In this document: piece by piece, positions 27,727-37,915 of the stretch
Numbering within the stretch: position 1 is the stretch's first letter
Layout of the letters: each line of letters opens with the position of its first letter
Source: CAVVYA01 sp963752345
GTDB lineage: Bacteria; Pseudomonadota; Alphaproteobacteria; SMXQ01
Direction: 5' to 3'
Length of the DNA: 64,000 nt
Assembly (NCBI GenBank): GCA_963752345.1
Contig: CAVVYA010000015.1
Coordinates: 248,001 to 312,000, forward strand
Position numbers and translations under genes: made by a program
The notes under the pieces: model-generated
Seen by the model: only the letters and a program-made list of their open reading frames with translations
Databases searched by the model: none
Told to the model about the DNA's origin: nothing

Positions 27727-27959
27727 GTCTCAACCCTCGCCGATCCGTCCTGGCTCGACATGATTGGGCCATCTCCGGCTGGCGTGCGCAACCGCCGGCT
27801 TTCGGCCTTGCTTGAGGAAGATGGCCCGGGCAACCGCGGCTGCGGCCTTGCTTGGCCGCCAGCTGTCGGGAGGTGCCATGCGGATGCGGGCCTTCGCACG
27901 AGGCCGCACCATGACGATGGGCGATGAGCGCGGCGGTTCGGTTGCGCCGCTTACTCTGC

Positions 27960-28238
27960 CTAGCCCCGAGCGTCTTCCATGCCGAGCGCGCGCATATAGA
28001 GATCCAGGATGGCTTCGCGCTCCTGGCGGTCCGAATCGTCCATCTTGCGCAGCTTGAGGATCTGACGCATGGCCGGCGTGTCGAAGCCGTTCATCTTGGC
28101 TTCGGCGAAGACTTCCTTGATGTCATTGGCGAGCGTCGCCTTTTCCTCTTCGAGCCGCTCGATGCGCTCGATAAAGCTCCGCAATTGGTCGGCGGCGACG
28201 CCGCCGGTCTTGACCTGCTGGGTCTTGGCAGTGGCCAT
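27960..28238 (-). CDS. gapR: GapR (DUF2312) nucleoid-associated protein
   Basis: 92 residues: GVAADQLRSFIERIERLEEEK, FAEAKMNGFDTPAMRQILKL, and LDLYMRALGME. GapR is an alphaproteobacterial protein that clamps overtwisted DNA ahead of replication and transcription. The family call is secure; the start has GAGGAG ten bases upstream. It supports alphaproteobacterial origin. Confidence 0.95.
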   Translation of the reverse strand: MATAKTQQVKTGGVAADQLRSFIERIERLEEEKATLANDIKEVFAEAKMNGFDTPAMRQILKLRKMDDSDRQEREAILDLYMRALGMEDARG

Positions 28239-28304
28239 TATTCACAACTCCTCGGGAGAATGGGACGGCGGCGGAATGCGTGCCGCGCGTGCCAATTCTC
28301 ATGC

Positions 28305-28796
28305 TTACTTGTCGTCGGCCGCGACGACCAGACGGACGATCTTGTCGGGATCTTCCGGCGGTTCGCCCTGGGCGATGCCGTCGACCAGGTCCATGCCCTC
28401 GGTCACCTCGCCCCACACGGTATATTGCCCGTCGAGGAAACGCGCGTCGGCGAAGCAGATGAAGAACTGGCTGTCGCCGCTGTTGGGGTTTTGCGAGCGC
28501 GCCATGCCGATGGTGCCGCGCTTGAATGGCGTTTTGGTGAATTCGGCCCGGAGCTTCTCGCCCGAGCCGCCCATGCCGGTGCCGGTCGGATCGCCGGTCT
28601 GCGCCATGAAGCCGTCGATCACGCGGTGGAACACGATGCCGTCGTAGAATCCGTCGCGCGTCAATTGCTTGATGCGCTCCACATGGACCGGCGCGAGGTC
28701 CGGACGGAGCTGGATCACGACACGGCCGCTGTCGAGATAGAGATGGAGAAAGTTTTCGCGCGCGTCGTCCGACGCGCCGGTGCTTTTGGCGGACAT
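28305..28796 (-). CDS. Cyclophilin-type peptidyl-prolyl isomerase
   Basis: 163 residues: VVIQLRPDLAPVHVERIKQL, FYDGIVFHRVIDGFMAQTGDP (catalytic Arg in FHRV), GMARSQNPNSGDSQFFICF, and LDGQYTVWGEVTEGMD. It speeds proline isomerisation. No signal peptide, so it is cytoplasmic (PpiB-like). It may be co-transcribed with gapR, which follows 66 bases later on the same strand. Confidence 0.94.
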   Translation of the reverse strand: MSAKSTGASDDARENFLHLYLDSGRVVIQLRPDLAPVHVERIKQLTRDGFYDGIVFHRVIDGFMAQTGDPTGTGMGGSGEKLRAEFTKTPFKRGTIGMARSQNPNSGDSQFFICFADARFLDGQYTVWGEVTEGMDLVDGIAQGEPPEDPDKIVRLVVAADDK

Positions 28797-28929
28797 GGCT
28801 GGTTTCCTTTCGGACCAGTGGGGGGCGGCCGGCTGGGCGGCCAGGTCAGGGCAGGCAAATCAGGCGGCGCATTGTGCATGGAACGGCGCGCCGCGCAAGG
28901 CCGAGCCAACCCACGTCAGACCGTTTGTC

Positions 28930-29412
28930 CTAATATGGGCGACCGTCCTTGTGGGTGAAGACCCATTTGCCGCTGCTGTCGAGCGCCGCTTGGATATCGT
29001 CGTCGGGATAACTGCCGGCATCGCCCGCCGTGCGGTCGCCGACCTCGAGATAGATCACGTCCCGATCGGTGCGGTTGACCAGGTGATGGCCATCGCCGGT
29101 TCCCGCCTTGAATCCGGCGCACATGCCGGGGCGCAGGACCGTCTCGCCCGCATCGGTGATCAGCGTCGGCTCACCTTCGAGGACGAAAATGAATTCGTCC
29201 TGGCGGGTGTGGGCATGGCGCAGGGCCAATTCGCCGCCGGGCAGCAGCGTGGTGAGATTGACGCCGAAGTTGTTCAAACCGAACAGATCCCCGAGCGGAC
29301 GTTTCACGCGCCGGCCCATGCGGGAAAAGAACGGTTCCGGATAGTTCGATGGTTTGGCGCGGGGTGGCGCCGTATCGGCGGCTATCGCGACGCGCTTTTC
29401 ATCCTGCGACAT
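28930..29412 (-). CDS. Single-domain cupin protein
   Basis: About 160 residues with one cupin barrel: LALRHAHTRQDEFIFVLEGEP (His and Glu metal ligands) and MCAGFKAGTGDGHHLVNRTD. The N-terminus reads PSNYPEPFFSRMGRRVKRPLGDLFG, as in cupins of unknown substrate in alphaproteobacteria. ATG at 29412 preferred over 29430. Function unknown. Confidence 0.85.
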   Translation of the reverse strand: MSQDEKRVAIAADTAPPRAKPSNYPEPFFSRMGRRVKRPLGDLFGLNNFGVNLTTLLPGGELALRHAHTRQDEFIFVLEGEPTLITDAGETVLRPGMCAGFKAGTGDGHHLVNRTDRDVIYLEVGDRTAGDAGSYPDDDIQAALDSSGKWVFTHKDGRPY

Positions 29413-29599
29413 GCGGTATCCTTTCGTCACGCGGTGAGTTCATCCGGCGGAGGTTACAATGACGCGCGCCTCTCGGCATTCACTACAATTTGTGTTATAT
29501 TGGCCCCTAACCATACTGGATATGGGACGCTGTTCTGTAACATTTCCTTGCTAATGATCTGCGGGTAATCTTGGCCCGACGGTATCAGGGGAGTAGTCG

Positions 29600-30001
29600 A
29601 TGAGAACCGACGTCACAGAAAACAAGAGCGTCGTCATCCGCCAGAAGATGAAGAGCGCATTCGCCAAGGTGTGGCTGGCGGCGCGGGCGCGAGGCACGGC
29701 CAAGGAAAAGGCGCAGCAGGCGCTTGCCGCTTTTTCGGAGTTCGGCTTTGTCGACGGCTTCGATCGTCAGCCAGAAGTGCAGATCGATCCCAGCGCGCTC
29801 ATGGCCGAGCAGGCCGCGCTGGTCGCCCTCGCACTCATGCGTCTGTCGCCGGCTTGCGCCAGGGTGGCCGTCACCGGGCTGCCGCACACGGTGACGGTGC
29901 CCGACGCCTATACCGCCGAGATCTTCCGCGCGGCGCTCGCGCAAAGCGCCAAGGAGCGCGCCTCCGACCGCTTGGTGAAAATCGTCGTCGCCGCCCACTG
30001 A
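29600..30001 (+). CDS. Hypothetical soluble protein
   Basis: 133 residues starting MRTDVTENKSVVIRQKMKSA, helix-rich with many Ala, Lys and Arg; no signal peptide or membrane segment. A low-GC AT-rich stretch with TATAA-like sequence lies upstream at 29490-29570. I do not recognise the family. Composition and the clean start support coding. Confidence 0.6.
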   Translation: MRTDVTENKSVVIRQKMKSAFAKVWLAARARGTAKEKAQQALAAFSEFGFVDGFDRQPEVQIDPSALMAEQAALVALALMRLSPACARVAVTGLPHTVTVPDAYTAEIFRAALAQSAKERASDRLVKIVVAAH

Positions 30002-30015
30002 GCGGCGCGTAACTC

Positions 30016-31131
30016 TCAGAATTTCAATGACAAGCTGATGACACCGAAGCGGTCGGGGGCGTTCTGCGTGCGGAACTCCCGCGTGCGGTAGACCTGCGCG
30101 ACGCTGATACGCGCGTGCCGCACCATGAAGGCCAGGCCGATCTGCAGATCGGCGACGAACGGCAGCTTGTCGACGCTGGCACTGTCGGTGAAGGTATTGC
30201 CGTCCAGGAAGATGTTGCGGGCGACCGCGCGCCCTTCGGCCGAGGCGAAGAAATACCAGCCAAAGCGGTCGTCGAGCTCGAAGAAGCCCGAGCCGGGCAA
30301 GCTCGGCCGGATCCGTGGCGGCCCGAAGTCGGCCGGCAGATCCTCGCCGATGCGAACCCCGAGACCGGTCGAGGCATAGGTGAAGACATTGCCGAGCGCC
30401 GCGCCGACATGGGGCGTGACGTCGATGCCGAGATCGCTGCTAGGGACGGCGAAGCGCCAGACCTCCTCGCGCCATTTCCGTTCGTAGATCAGTGCCACGG
30501 TCGGCTCGTTCTTGAGCTGGTTGTTCCAGCCTTCCGGATGGGAGACACCGATCAATTCGTGCCATGTCTTCTGTGTCTGTTCGGCGAACGACGCGGGACC
30601 GACCACGCCGACGTCGAGCTCGAGCGTTTCCAAGCTGCGCGGCGTTTCCGAGAGCAGCGCGATACCGCCGTAGAGATAGCCGGCCCAAGGACGGTCGTTT
30701 GGCTGTGCTTCGCGGATTTCGATGTCGCTCGGCGTGAACATGCTCTGGCCGAAATTGTAGCCGATGCGACGCTTGCCCTGGGGATCGAGCAGAAAGGGCA
30801 GCCACGACGCCGCGACCCGGGCGAAGTCCGGCACGTCGTCGGAGGCCGACAGCCAACTCAGGTGGATGCCGTTGGTGTAGTGGCGGTCGGTGCTGGCGAA
30901 CGCGTCGTTTTCCAAAACGAAGGTCCAGGTGCCGCGGCGATCTTCCTCGTGTGCGGCTGTGCCCGCGGGCTCGTGTGCGGCTGCCTCGGCGGTGGCCGCC
31001 CGGTTATCGGTCTCCGGTTCGACGGGCGTCGCTTGGTGCGCGCCGTCATCCGCCGCCACACCCGCGATGGGGCAGCCGGCGGTCAGCATAGTGGCAAAAA
31101 GGAGCGCAATCGGAAAACGGGAGGGATTCAT
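30016..31131 (-). CDS. lpxR: LpxR-type outer-membrane lipid A deacylase
   Basis: About 371 residues. Signal peptide MNPSRFPIALLFATMLTAG, an Ala/Glu/Pro linker, then the LpxR beta barrel: WTFVLENDAFASTDRHYTNG carrying the active-site Asn/Asp/Thr cluster, RPWAGYLYGG, and alternating strands to the terminal ISLSLKF with a C-terminal Phe typical of outer-membrane insertion. LpxR removes the 3'-acyloxyacyl chain of lipid A. ATG at 31131; the frame upstream overlaps the divergent response regulator gene. Confidence 0.86.
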   Translation of the reverse strand: MNPSRFPIALLFATMLTAGCPIAGVAADDGAHQATPVEPETDNRAATAEAAAHEPAGTAAHEEDRRGTWTFVLENDAFASTDRHYTNGIHLSWLSASDDVPDFARVAASWLPFLLDPQGKRRIGYNFGQSMFTPSDIEIREAQPNDRPWAGYLYGGIALLSETPRSLETLELDVGVVGPASFAEQTQKTWHELIGVSHPEGWNNQLKNEPTVALIYERKWREEVWRFAVPSSDLGIDVTPHVGAALGNVFTYASTGLGVRIGEDLPADFGPPRIRPSLPGSGFFELDDRFGWYFFASAEGRAVARNIFLDGNTFTDSASVDKLPFVADLQIGLAFMVRHARISVAQVYRTREFRTQNAPDRFGVISLSLKF

Positions 31132-31318
31132 GATGGAATGCGTGTACCAATCTGTAATCCCCCGGCTGGAGGCGCAGTGTAGGGATCGGGCCGATCCGTT
31201 CAACCATTTTAACGCAGATCCGCCGCATCGGTGGATTGTCGCGGAGATCAAACAGTCCGTTCGCTTGTTCAAGCTTTGGCCATATACTGGGTTCGTTGCC
31301 TGGGGAGCAAAAAAACCG

Positions 31319-31717
31319 ATGACCGTTCGCGCGGCGACCAACAATACCACGGCCAAACCATCGCGGTCCGTGCTGGTGGTGGATGACGATCCGCTGCAGC
31401 GTCTCCAACTCACCGAAACCCTATCCGATCTCGGCATCGAGGTTCTGCAGGAGGGAGAAGGATCGGCGGCGCTGGAGACGATGCGCGCGGCGCGGCCCGC
31501 GGTCGTCATCATGGACGTGCGCATGCCGGTCCTCGACGGCATCGCTGCTGCCCAGGCGATGGCCGATCTCGACTATAAGCCTCGGGTGATCCTGATGACC
31601 GGCGATCCTTCGTCGCTGTACCGGGCGAATACCACTCAATTGGACATCTTTGCCGTACTCGAGAAGCCCGTGCCGATGCGGACTCTGAGCCGCTTCATTC
31701 TGAAGGCGCTCGGCTGA
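31319..31717 (+). CDS. Single-domain response regulator
   Basis: 132 residues: SVLVVDDDPLQRLQLTETL, phosphoacceptor Asp in VVIMDVRMPVLDG, LMTGDPSS and Lys in LEKPVPMRTL. One receiver domain with no output domain. Preceded by TGGGGAG. It is followed by a CBS-domain gene. Partner kinase not in the window. Confidence 0.88.
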   Translation: MTVRAATNNTTAKPSRSVLVVDDDPLQRLQLTETLSDLGIEVLQEGEGSAALETMRAARPAVVIMDVRMPVLDGIAAAQAMADLDYKPRVILMTGDPSSLYRANTTQLDIFAVLEKPVPMRTLSRFILKALG

Positions 31718-31865
31718 ATGGCGGAAATCCGCGGTTTTTCCTGTGGATCATCATGCTTTTCGCTGCTTCATCCCCGGTATAGGCTGTACCCACGGCCGCG
31801 TTCGCCGTGACGGCTGGTCGCGGCGGCCGGACAGCGTGTCGTGTGACCTGGAGGGAGGCCGCTCT

Positions 31866-32297
31866 ATGCAAGTCATGCAGATCCTCAAGGAGAAGGGCGC
31901 CGATGTCGTCACGGTGGCGGCAGACGCGGTCGTGGCCGACGTGATCCGTACCCTGAACGAGCGCCGGATCGGCGCCATCGTCGTCACCAATCCGCGTGGC
32001 GATATCGAGGGCATCCTGTCCGAGCGCGACCTGATCAATGGTCTTGCCGAGCGTGGCACCAGTCTGCTCGACGGGCGCATCTCGGACCTCATGACCCGCC
32101 ACGTATTTACCTGCACGCCGGAGACGAGCATCGAAGAGCTGATGCGGCAGATGACGCGCCGGCGTATCCGGCACCTGCCGGTGGTGCGCGATGGCCGGCT
32201 TTGCGGCATCGTCAGCATCGGCGACGTGGTCAAACATCGGCTCATGGAACTCGAGACCGAGGCGACCACCCTGCGCGACTACATTGGCGGTCGCTAG
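31866..32297 (+). CDS. CBS-domain pair protein
   Basis: 143 residues consisting of two CBS motifs: MQILKEKGADVVTVAADAVV, GAIVVTNPRGDIEGILSERD, then DLMTRHVFTCTPETSIEELM and HLPVVRDGRLCGIVSIGDVV. Such stand-alone pairs bind adenosyl nucleotides or NADH and regulate partners. ATG at 31866 with GGAGG upstream. Confidence 0.92.
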   Translation: MQVMQILKEKGADVVTVAADAVVADVIRTLNERRIGAIVVTNPRGDIEGILSERDLINGLAERGTSLLDGRISDLMTRHVFTCTPETSIEELMRQMTRRRIRHLPVVRDGRLCGIVSIGDVVKHRLMELETEATTLRDYIGGR

Positions 32298-32405
32298 GCA
32301 GACGCTTGGTGACATGCGGCCAGCGATTATTCTTGCCTCGCTGCCCACCTTCGCGGACAAGATGACCATCGACCAACCATCGCCAGGCCGCAGCCTATTC
32401 CTTCC

Positions 32406-32690
32406 ATGAATTCGGTCACCCTCATCGGCCTCGCCGCCGCCACATTGACGACGGTCGCATTCGTGCCCCAGGTGGTGCGCGCGTGGCGCACCCGCTCGAC
32501 CCGGGACATTTCGCTGCCGATGTATCTGGTGCTTCGCGGCCGGTATCGCCTGTGGCTGATCTACGGCGCGATGATCCGAGACATGCCGCTGATCCTCGCC
32601 AATCTAGTGACACTCGTCCTCGTGCTGATGATCCTGTTTTTCAAGCTGCGATACAAATACCGGCGGCCCATTTGTTTTAGGCTGGCCTGA
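32406..32690 (+). CDS. SemiSWEET sugar transporter
   Basis: 94 residues, three helices (triple-helix bundle): LIGLAAATLTTVAFVPQVVR, LPMYLVLRGRYRLWLIYG, LPLILANLVTLVLVLMILFFKL. The PQ-loop Pro-Gln (FVPQ) and TRDIS are conserved. It works as a dimer to pass sugars. The segment LVLRGRYRLW is unusually basic where family members have a hydrophobic helix (FxxGVxLW), so a local sequence error is possible. Confidence 0.82.
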   Translation: MNSVTLIGLAAATLTTVAFVPQVVRAWRTRSTRDISLPMYLVLRGRYRLWLIYGAMIRDMPLILANLVTLVLVLMILFFKLRYKYRRPICFRLA

Positions 32691-32711
32691 AGAATACCTT
32701 TTCGGCATGCT

Positions 32712-33952
<1,241 letters not shown>

Positions 33953-33971
<19 letters not shown>

Positions 33972-34270
33972 CGGGGCTTCTCGTCGGCGCGTCGTGGCGC
34001 TCGGCGACCATTCGGGCGGCGCGGGAATTCGGATCGACACCTTTGCCGGTCCGCGCGACGGTGGGCAAAGCGGACATTGCCCGAAAGTCGCGAACAGCAC
34101 CGTGCGTCTCCGAACCATAGCCGCTCGTGACGGGGCTTCTCGTCGGCGCGTCGTGGCGCTCGGCGACCATTCGGGCGGCGCGGGAATTCGGATCGACACC
34201 TTTGCCGGTCCGCGCGACGGTGGGCAAAGCGGACATTGCCCGAGAGTCGCGAACAGCACCGTGCGTCTCC
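33953..34270. repeat. 159-base tandem direct repeat, two near-identical copies
   Basis: Copy 1 is 33953-34111, copy 2 34112-34270. They begin GAACCATAGCCGCTCGTGAC and differ only at a very few bases (for example GAAAGTCG against GAGAGTCG). The period is 159, a multiple of three, and copy 1 overlaps the end of nhaA. The segment with GGTGGGCAAAGCGGACATT resembles intergenic repeats often seen in alphaproteobacteria (inference). Confidence 0.95.
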
Positions 34271-34379
34271 CACACGGCTCTCCTCTGGCAATTCGCTGCG
34301 GGAGCGTTATGCCGGTCCCCAAGCAGCCCACGCCTGCGCCTCGGATGTGACGCGGCGGCTTACGCGCGGGTGGCGCGCG

Positions 34380-35387
34380 TCACACCGTCAGCACGATCTT
34401 TCCGATGTGATTGCCGGCTTCCATGGCGCGATGGGCCTCCGCGGCCTCGGCGAGCGGGAAGGTGGCGTAGACCGCCGGGCGGATGACGCGCGACGCGATC
34501 AACGGCCACACCTTTGCTTCGAGCTCGCGCGCGATGGCGGATTTGAACGACACGTCGCGCGGCCGCAGGGTCGAGCCGGTGAGGGTCAGGCGCTTGAGCA
34601 TGATCGGCAGGAAGTTGATCTCGGCCTTCACGCCCATCTGGAAGGCGATGAAGACCAGGCGGCCGTCGGGCGCCAGCGCCTCGATATTGCGCGCGATATA
34701 ATCGCCGCCCACCATGTCGAGCACCACGTCGACGCCGCGGTTGTCGGTCATGGCTCGCGCTTCCTTGACGAAATCCTGCTTGCGATAGTTGATCGCGCGC
34801 TCGGCGCCCAGGTTGAGGCAGGCGGCGCACTTCTCGGCGCTGCCGGCGGTGACGAACACGCGTACGCCGAACGCGGTGGCGAGCTGGATCGCGGTCACTC
34901 CGATGCCGCTCGATCCGCCATGCACCAGCAGGGTCTCGCCGCTGGTCAGCCGGGCGCGGTCGAACAGGTTGCTCCATACGGTGAAGAAGGTTTCCGGCAG
35001 GGACGCCGCTTCGACCGGCGTCAGCCCCGCGGGAATCGGCAGGCATTGGCCGGCAGGGGCGGCGCAATATTCGGCATAGCCGCCGCCCGCGACCAGCGCG
35101 CATACCCGGCTGCCGATATGCCACTTCGGATAGGCATGCTCGCCGACCGCGACCACCGTGCCGGCGACCTCGAGCCCGGGGATGTCGGTGACGCCCGGCG
35201 GCGGCGGGTAGCCGCCCTGGCGCTGCAACAGATCGGGCCGGTTGATCCCGGCAGCCTCCACTTTGATCAGCACGTCGTTGGGTCCGATATGCGGCACGTG
35301 GCGCGTATTCGGCCGCAACACCTCGGGCCCGCCCGGCTCGGCGATTTCGATGGCCGTCATGATCTTGGGAAGGGATCGCACATCCAT
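34380..35387 (-). CDS. NAD(P)H quinone oxidoreductase (QOR/PIG3-type MDR)
   Basis: About 335 residues: MTAIEIAEPGGPEVLRPNTR, VEAAGINRPDLLQRQGGYP, VPGLEVAGTVVA-like IPGLEVAGTVVAVGEHA, and Rossmann motif LLVHGGSSGIGVTAIQLA. It lacks the structural-zinc cysteines, as in quinone reductases of the PIG3 group. Starts at 35387 (MDVRSLPKI) or 35360 (MTAIEIA); the latter fits family length. Divergent from the DUF4202 gene. Confidence 0.9.
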   Translation of the reverse strand: MDVRSLPKIMTAIEIAEPGGPEVLRPNTRHVPHIGPNDVLIKVEAAGINRPDLLQRQGGYPPPPGVTDIPGLEVAGTVVAVGEHAYPKWHIGSRVCALVAGGGYAEYCAAPAGQCLPIPAGLTPVEAASLPETFFTVWSNLFDRARLTSGETLLVHGGSSGIGVTAIQLATAFGVRVFVTAGSAEKCAACLNLGAERAINYRKQDFVKEARAMTDNRGVDVVLDMVGGDYIARNIEALAPDGRLVFIAFQMGVKAEINFLPIMLKRLTLTGSTLRPRDVSFKSAIARELEAKVWPLIASRVIRPAVYATFPLAEAAEAHRAMEAGNHIGKIVLTV

Positions 35388-35437
35388 GGGTACGATGTAG
35401 TATGCGGGAACATGGGATTGCAAGACGCGAGGAACCG

Positions 35438-36046
35438 ATGCCCGAGACAAACGACAAGTTCACACGCGCCGTCGCCGGCATCGACGCCTTCAACAGCGGC
35501 GATCCCAACCGACTGACCGTGGACGGGCGGTCGCTGGCCAAGGAGCTCTACTATGGCCGCCGCATGAGCCACTGGCTGAGCCAGTTGGCGCCCGGCGCGT
35601 CGGAAGCGCTGCAGCTCGCGGTTCGCGCGCAGCATATCGGGCGCTGGACCAGTCCGCGCGCCGACTATCCGGCAGGCAAGCAGGGCTATTTCCGGTGGCG
35701 CCGCGCGCTCGCCGCGTTCCATGCCAAAACCGCGGGCGACATCTTGACCGCCGCCGGCTACGACGCGGCGACCGTGACGCGGGTCGGCCAGCTCCTGCGC
35801 AAGGAACACCTCAAGACCGACGCGGAAGCCCAGTTGCTCGAAGACGCGGCCTGCCTGGTCTTCCTCGAGAATTTCTTCACGGATTTCTCGCGCAAGCACG
35901 ACGATGCCAAAGTCGTCGATATTCTGCGCAAGACCTGGGTGAAGATGTCGCCGACGGGCCATGCCGCGGCACTGGCGCTCAGCCGAACGCTGCCCGCGGA
36001 TCGCCGGCGGCTGGTCGAAAGCGCGGTATCCGGAGTCGCGGCCTGA
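35438..36046 (+). CDS. DUF4202 family protein
   Basis: About 202 residues: FTRAVAGIDAFNSGDPNRL, ELYYGRRMSHWLSQLAPGAS, LAVRAQHIGRWTSPRADYP, FRWRRALAAFHAKTAGDIL, LEDAACLVFLENFF, ending WVKMSPTGHAAAL. These are the HD-like helical motifs of DUF4202, conserved in alphaproteobacteria and of unknown function. ATG at 35438 matches the family start. Confidence 0.9.
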   Translation: MPETNDKFTRAVAGIDAFNSGDPNRLTVDGRSLAKELYYGRRMSHWLSQLAPGASEALQLAVRAQHIGRWTSPRADYPAGKQGYFRWRRALAAFHAKTAGDILTAAGYDAATVTRVGQLLRKEHLKTDAEAQLLEDAACLVFLENFFTDFSRKHDDAKVVDILRKTWVKMSPTGHAAALALSRTLPADRRRLVESAVSGVAA

Positions 36047-36097
36047 CCGGCCCCGCGTTGCAGACCACGCCAGCGATCCGAGCCGGCACGATGACGG

Positions 36098-36393
36098 CTA
36101 ACACAAGTAGTGATTGGGCGGACACTCGCGCCGGCGGTTCGGATAGTAGGACTTGGCCGGCTTGCGCGGCGGCGCGGATGACGCGGCAGACGGTGCTTCG
36201 CCCAGACCGAGCGGCTTCTGCGTGTTGAGCAAATTGCCGCGTCGTCGCTGTTCCTGCTCGTAATAGGTACCTGCTCGGCTTGGCGCCGACGCTCGAGCTG
36301 CTCGTGCGTCTCGAAAAAATTGTAAGGCTGGCTGAGGACCGGCGAAACGATCGCGGTGCTGAGCAAGAGTGCCATCACGCTGAGAGACCGCAT
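36098..36393 (-). CDS. Small exported protein, unknown (one frameshift)
   Basis: Begins MRSLSVMALLLSTAIVSPVLS, a clear signal peptide, then QPYNFFETHEQLERRRQAEQ. In another frame it goes on YYEQEQRRRGNLLNTQKPLG and ends PNRRRECPPNHYLC. The shift lies near 36268-36275, where one base appears missing after GGTACC. About 98 residues when joined, Arg/Gln-rich with two cysteines near the end. Family not recognised. Confidence 0.6.
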
Positions 36394-36493
36394 CAAGCCC
36401 TCCAATCGTAGTGGGGACGCGACGATGTTCACTCTTTGTTCTAAACTAGCGCGGTGGCGCCTCGCCGTCAAGCCACGCTGTGGCGGGCGCCGG

Positions 36494-37570
36494 TCAGTTC
36501 GGCCAGGTCCAATACATCGCCTCGCGGGCGAAGTCCGGCAGCGGCAGGATCGAGACCACGAAATCCGTCGTCAGCGCCAGCGACATGCCTCCCAGCACGG
36601 AAATGAAAATGCCGACGAGCAGGCGCCGCTCGAACACCTCGTATTCCCGGTTGATCATCCAATTGAAGATCACGCGGAACAAGGATGCGGAACGCTGCAA
36701 TGGCGCGACGACCGTGATCGGCGCCAGCGCCAGGGCCATGTAGCGGGTCATCTGCGACAGGCCGACGAAGAAGGCGGACATCAGGAACCACTTCACCGAC
36801 TGGCGGTCGACCGAGGTCACGTGCCGAAACTGGCCGGGCTTGAGCCACATCAGCATGATGACGATGGTGGCCGCGAGATAGGAAATGAAGCCGCCCGCCA
36901 GGCTGGTGCCGATGCTGGTGTCCTCGAGCGCCGCGCGGATGAACAGCGGGCTGATGCCGTAGCCCGTTACCGACAGCGCGGCGAAGATGTAGCCCTCCTT
37001 GTAATTCGGCACGAAGACGTGCTTGGCGGGTTTCTTCGCCTCGGCCGGCACGGCCGCGGCGCCCACGCTCTGCAACTGCGGATCGGCGGCGCCGGTGCCC
37101 GCCATGGCACCCTCGGTCGGTTCCTTCTTCGCCTTCTTCCGCCGCTTGGGCACGGCGATGGCGCCGCCCAGCATGATGAGCGCGATGCCGAAGACGCGAA
37201 GCGGCGTCAGGGTCTCGCCGAGCAGCACGATCGCCAGCCCGAGCTTGAACGGGAAGTCGAGCTGCTGCAGCGGGATCGAGGCATTGCCGCCGATCGCCTT
37301 GGTCGCACGGTAATTGCAGTAGCGGCCCCACACGAAGTGAATGATGCCGGCGGCGGCGAGCATGGCGACGGCCTCGGGCGAAAAGCCGAAAATGTCGCCA
37401 ACGCTGCCGAGCGCGAGCGCGCCGAGAAAGAACATCGGCACGCCGAGCGGCACGGTGATGGCCAGCGCCTGCGACACGGTGCCGGTCAGCACCCCGCGAC
37501 GCACCGTGGCATTGTTGAGCGCGAACGTGGCGGCGGACAGGACCGCCAGCACACTACCAAGCAGAAGCAT
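36494..37570 (-). CDS. EamA/DMT-superfamily transporter
   Basis: 358 residues with two EamA repeats and about ten helices: LLLGSVLAVLSAATFALNNA, WGRYCNYRATKAIGGNASIP, TLTPLRVFGIALIMLGGAIA; then a hydrophilic loop at residues ~145-190 (KRRKKAKKEPTEGAMAG) and the second repeat ending ISVLGGMSLAL. Likely a metabolite exporter; substrate unknown. Confidence 0.88.
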   Translation of the reverse strand: MLLLGSVLAVLSAATFALNNATVRRGVLTGTVSQALAITVPLGVPMFFLGALALGSVGDIFGFSPEAVAMLAAAGIIHFVWGRYCNYRATKAIGGNASIPLQQLDFPFKLGLAIVLLGETLTPLRVFGIALIMLGGAIAVPKRRKKAKKEPTEGAMAGTGAADPQLQSVGAAAVPAEAKKPAKHVFVPNYKEGYIFAALSVTGYGISPLFIRAALEDTSIGTSLAGGFISYLAATIVIMLMWLKPGQFRHVTSVDRQSVKWFLMSAFFVGLSQMTRYMALALAPITVVAPLQRSASLFRVIFNWMINREYEVFERRLLVGIFISVLGGMSLALTTDFVVSILPLPDFAREAMYWTWPN

Positions 37571-37915
37571 GAACCTCCCCTTTCGACCGCCGTCTCGCGC
37601 GGCTTATCGGCTCTTATAAACGCAATCGCCGCGCCTTGGCCACTCTGGCGAACTGGGACGAAGCCGTGGCCCATGGTTCTCCCATTTGACTTAAGCCGAA
37701 GACGCGGCCCATGATATCGACCGAACAGGAGGTTTCGCGGCATGACCGGGGCTAACCCGGCGGCCGTCGCCAACGACCGATCAGAGATCTGTCCGAGGCC
37801 TAACGAGACGAGCGCGTGACCATCGGGCGTCGAGAGCGGGCCGGTTGCATCCTCATTGCGCCAATCCGTTTGCATCGCCCATGGGGCGCTCGTCAAAAAG
37901 GGAGGAGGAATAGCC
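37571..37915. other. Intergenic, no gene seen
   Basis: Divergent promoter region between the DMT transporter and a tctC gene. GGGAGGAGG seven bases before 37916 is the ribosome site of tctC. No conserved motif otherwise recognised. Confidence 0.5.

Noticed and set aside
27730..27912. 60-codon minus-strand ORF, basic and Ala-rich
   Set aside because: Could be a small protein, but there is no ribosome site of note and no motif; too weak to list.
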